Part shown: one piece after another, positions 16,301 through 17,099 of the stretch
How positions within the stretch are numbered: position 1 is the stretch's first letter
How the letters are laid out: every line of letters begins with the position of its first letter
Assembly: GCA_016293535.1 (NCBI GenBank)
Contig: JAEDEB010000048.1
Span: 1 to 17,099, forward strand
Direction: 5' to 3'
From: Bacteroidales bacterium
GTDB taxonomy: Bacteria > Bacteroidota > Bacteroidia > Bacteroidales > UBA932
Length of the DNA stretch: 17,099 nt
Program-made: the position numbers and the translations under genes
The notes under the pieces: generated by a model
Told to the model about the DNA's origin: nothing
The model's input: only the letters and a program-made list of their open reading frames with translations
Databases searched by the model: none

Positions 16301-16580
16301 GGGTGACATTGATCTTGGTCAGTTCTCCGACGGAGATGTTCTGTGTCTTCATTCCGAAAAAGGAGAATTCGAGCACATCCGTCGCTGACGCGGTTACGGT
16401 ATAATTTCCGTCAAGGTCGGTTACCCCGCCCCGGGTGGTGCCACGCACCAGAACGGATGCTCCCGGTATAGGGTTGCCCTGAGAGTCCGAAACCGTACCG
16501 CTTACCTGTTTGTTCTGTGCCATGACCATCGCAAAGCTTGCGCAAAGGCCGATAAGCACAAGTGTAACTTTTCTCAACAT
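13371..16580 (-). CDS. SusC/RagA-family TonB-dependent outer-membrane transporter (locus 1)
   Basis: TonB-powered import barrel, 1069 aa from the ATG at 16580. An in-frame TTG six bases upstream would add two residues, but the ATG is the better start. The signal peptide ends near residue 21 (VMA before Gln22). A carboxypeptidase-regulatory-like domain spans about 25-95 (VSGTVSDSQGNPIPGASVLV), the TonB-box region LDEAVVTAMG about 101-110, then ISRSEKTLGYSATTV, a form typical of transporters paired with SusD-like_2 proteins. Plug motifs IVIRGFSSI, PLYVVDGVPL and DIESMTILKGAAATALYGSR are intact, and the barrel ends FNVSIKF. It is first in its operon, with a Bacteroides-type promoter at 16625-16655 and a short leader. 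Its plug and barrel differ clearly from the locus-2 SusC, so this is not a recent duplication. Confidence 0.97.
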   Translation of the reverse strand: MLRKVTLVLIGLCASFAMVMAQNKQVSGTVSDSQGNPIPGASVLVRGTTRGGVTDLDGNYTVTASATDVLEFSFFGMKTQNISVGELTKINVTLQDDLMALDEAVVTAMGISRSEKTLGYSATTVKNDELVAARSSNVANAISGKVAGVQVSATSSDPGAASDIVIRGFSSITGSNQPLYVVDGVPLQTTNVTGQSKSTAVAGISNIAADDIESMTILKGAAATALYGSRAANGVVVITTRSGKKGLDRDFTIEYSGGLQLRQMCMFPILQNSFGQGWNGGQTYIENGSWGPALDGSIQPYGPIWNNKQMLHYYDAKNNMEEFFELGVSHNHNVAISGASTDNKMTYYLSYSYTGDNGALPGKHDTYKRNTIAYRGTYEAARWLKLSSSVNFATNKSDVVGSYQGTSVIDGIYEFPRDISIRYLRDLSSPFATPEAYLTPYGITNPYWALENNYNHNDAKQVYGKIQADIKPVKGLTLTYRLGFDYADMDNKIGYPEIKLDDALITDDKGYAPSSMNQSGYVFAQYRRSYELNHDFLATYSNNFFDDKFSLNAIVGVNINERAATGMSGETDELTFPTGFWDLSNGATKTDISESQFKRRLIGLFADVTLGYNDEVFLDITARNDWSSTLPIKANSYFYPGATLSWIFSNRIPENDVFSFGKVRLAYGMTGNDAGVYQTSITYTQAYANGYYYPSIAAFPMHGTNAFIASAQKGAVDLKPEMTSELEAGLNLQFFGGRLGADLAYYNRTTSDQIFSLPIDPATGYTSMVTNFGNVRNTGVELLVTTVPVQVKNFKWTLDFNFSKNYNKVLSLPDGLEGGKSVIESFGAGNDAVNVYAEVGKPLGQFYTYLPQYTDKGEIIVSAEDGLPIISPTLQDTGKNFQNKWVGGLSTAFSFFGVTLSATLDVRYGGYMFSRTKNLMQFTGNGIMTTYNDRRPFIIPNSVVDNGDGTYSENTVPIYQANGSYQNYFDATGAGYGGEYYLIDRSFAKLRNVTLSWDLPKKWLRKASFSGASISVFCNNAYTWTAKSNVYIDPETTSYAGDGDLASQFGELYSNPSSRIYGFNVSIKF

Positions 16581-16599
16581 AAGCAAGAACGTTAATTGA

Positions 16600-16616
16600 A
16601 CATAAATACTAAACTT
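16600..16616 (-). repeat. 17-nt susC-leader motif, copy 3
   Basis: Plus strand ACATAAATACTAAACTT, two mismatches from copy 1. On the minus strand it ends 19 nt before the susC ATG and begins 8 nt after the -7 box, that is, at or just after the expected transcription start. Confidence 0.55.
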
Positions 16617-16624
16617 TTCGTGAG

Positions 16625-16655
16625 CAAAATTAATAATTAAAATTTTCCATCCAAA
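16625..16655 (-). promoter_or_regulatory. Bacteroides-type promoter of the locus-1 operon
   Basis: On the minus strand TTTG (16652-16655) and TAATTTTG (16625-16632) are separated by 19 nt. They match the Bacteroides -33 and -7 (TAnnTTTG) elements without mismatch. Transcription should start near 16618, giving a leader of about 40 nt before the ATG at 16580. Confidence 0.75.
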
Positions 16656-16830
16656 TATTTTTGGGTAATTTATTGATTATGTGGCGTGTACATCTTATCT
16701 TATTACAATAATTTGCCAATAATAAAATTTTTAATTGCTATTTGAAAGTAATATGTAGTATATAATTTAGATTATAAATTGCATCTGCTTATATTTTGAA
16801 AAATCTTAATCCTTTTGCCGCAAATGAAGA

Positions 16831-16869
16831 AGGATGCCTGGAAGTCCATAAAGACTTGTCAGACATCCT
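16831..16869. terminator. Imperfect hairpin, possible terminator of an upstream transcript
   Basis: AGGATG, CTG and AAGTC on the left arm pair with GACTT, CAG and CATCCT on the right, with one-base or two-base internal loops and a 6-nt apical loop. On the minus strand it is followed by a weak pyrimidine tail (TCTTCATTTG). It may end transcription coming from beyond the window. It could also be a structured element with another role. Confidence 0.35.
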
Positions 16870-17099
16870 CTTCAGGTCTGTATTCGAAAACTACCAGTAA
16901 ATGCCAATATATGCAGACAAGACAAGCAGTAAAAGCAAGGTGCCTGCCGCCTACGTAATTAAGGAATTTACATAGGATAGCAAGGTGACTGCTGCTCCCC
17001 ATCCTCCCAAGCAAATCACCGCGCGCAACACGAAAATATACGTGCTTGATACTCAAACAATTAGCATTTTTACCCTTGCGCGGTGGCACCAATTTGGTC
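16859..17099 (-). other. Unrecognised open frame running in from the window edge
   Basis: A minus-strand frame is open from the edge to a TGA at 16859-16861, about 79 codons, with only a TTG (17092) as possible start inside the window. The translation (ending WHLLVVFEYRPEEDV) has no motif I recognise. It contains a duplicated 18-nt segment (16934-16951 and 16979-16996). The stop falls inside the hairpin at 16831-16869, as happens for gene ends at terminators, but the composition does not look convincingly coding. It could be the tail of a gene, a decayed gene or non-coding DNA. Confidence 0.2.

Larger units (their letters stand above)
16581..16830. other. AT-rich upstream region of the locus-1 operon
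   Basis: This region contains the promoter, the leader motif and about 170 bp of very AT-rich sequence (about 16620-16800) with no credible open frame on either strand. Such low-GC stretches are usual ahead of SusCD operons and could take nucleoid-protein or regulator binding. I see no clear operator. Confidence 0.6.

Noticed and set aside
16825..16956. Plus-strand 43-codon frame starting at an ATG
   Set aside because: It contains the whole hairpin at 16831-16869 and its translation is rich in Lys, Ser and Thr without any motif. No promoter was seen.
1..17099. CRISPR arrays, tRNA or rRNA genes, insertion sequences, glycoside hydrolases, sigma/anti-sigma or two-component regulators
   Set aside because: None of the expected repeats, conserved RNA segments, transposase or enzyme motifs was seen on either strand.

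Overview
The window reads as a piece of a Bacteroidales (Bacteroidota) chromosome. It carries two complete SusC/SusD-type outer-membrane uptake pairs, several lipoproteins with short lipobox signal peptides, almost no Shine-Dalgarno sequences, and a promoter of the Bacteroides -33 TTTG / -7 TAnnTTTG type. Every gene I accept lies on the minus strand, so transcription runs from high to low coordinates. I cannot name the genus. There are no tRNAs, rRNAs, insertion sequences or CRISPR arrays.

Layout in transcription order. (A) 17099-16581 is mostly non-coding: an unrecognised open frame at the window edge, a hairpin, an AT-rich stretch and a well-formed Bacteroides-type promoter. (B) 16580-10608 is uptake locus 1: SusC-type TonB-dependent transporter (1069 aa), SusD-like_2-type lipoprotein (504 aa), a lipoprotein with an Ig-like domain (229 aa) and a small lipoprotein of the putative lipid-binding family (174 aa). 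Gaps are 7-18 bp, so this is one operon. It closes with a strong hairpin at 10548-10580. (C) 10607-10146 is a 462-bp intergenic region with two terminators, a 17-nt motif shared with both susC leaders, a palindrome and a promoter candidate. (D) 10145-2962 is uptake locus 2: SusC-type transporter (1001 aa), RagB/SusD-type lipoprotein (484 aa), a Calx-beta-like lipoprotein (300 aa) and a multi-domain Ig-like lipoprotein (596 aa), with gaps of 2-22 bp. (E) After an intercistronic hairpin (2909-2939) come an exported protein of unknown function (221 aa) and a subtilisin-family (S8) lipoprotein protease, 21 bp apart. The protease runs off the window at position 1.

How they work together: SusC forms the TonB-powered barrel and SusD the lid that captures ligand. 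The extra lipoproteins sit where SusE/SusF-type surface binding proteins usually sit. Neither locus encodes a glycoside hydrolase, polysaccharide lyase or sulfatase here. The only enzyme is the S8 protease, so for locus 2 a peptide or protein substrate is a reasonable inference, comparable in concept to RagAB of Porphyromonas gingivalis. No regulator (HTCS, SusR or ECF sigma/anti-sigma) is present, so control must come from elsewhere. The genes belong to known families. The least explained parts are the 10146-10607 intergenic region, the protease/221-aa pair and a C-terminal module that appears to be shared by two neighbouring lipoproteins.
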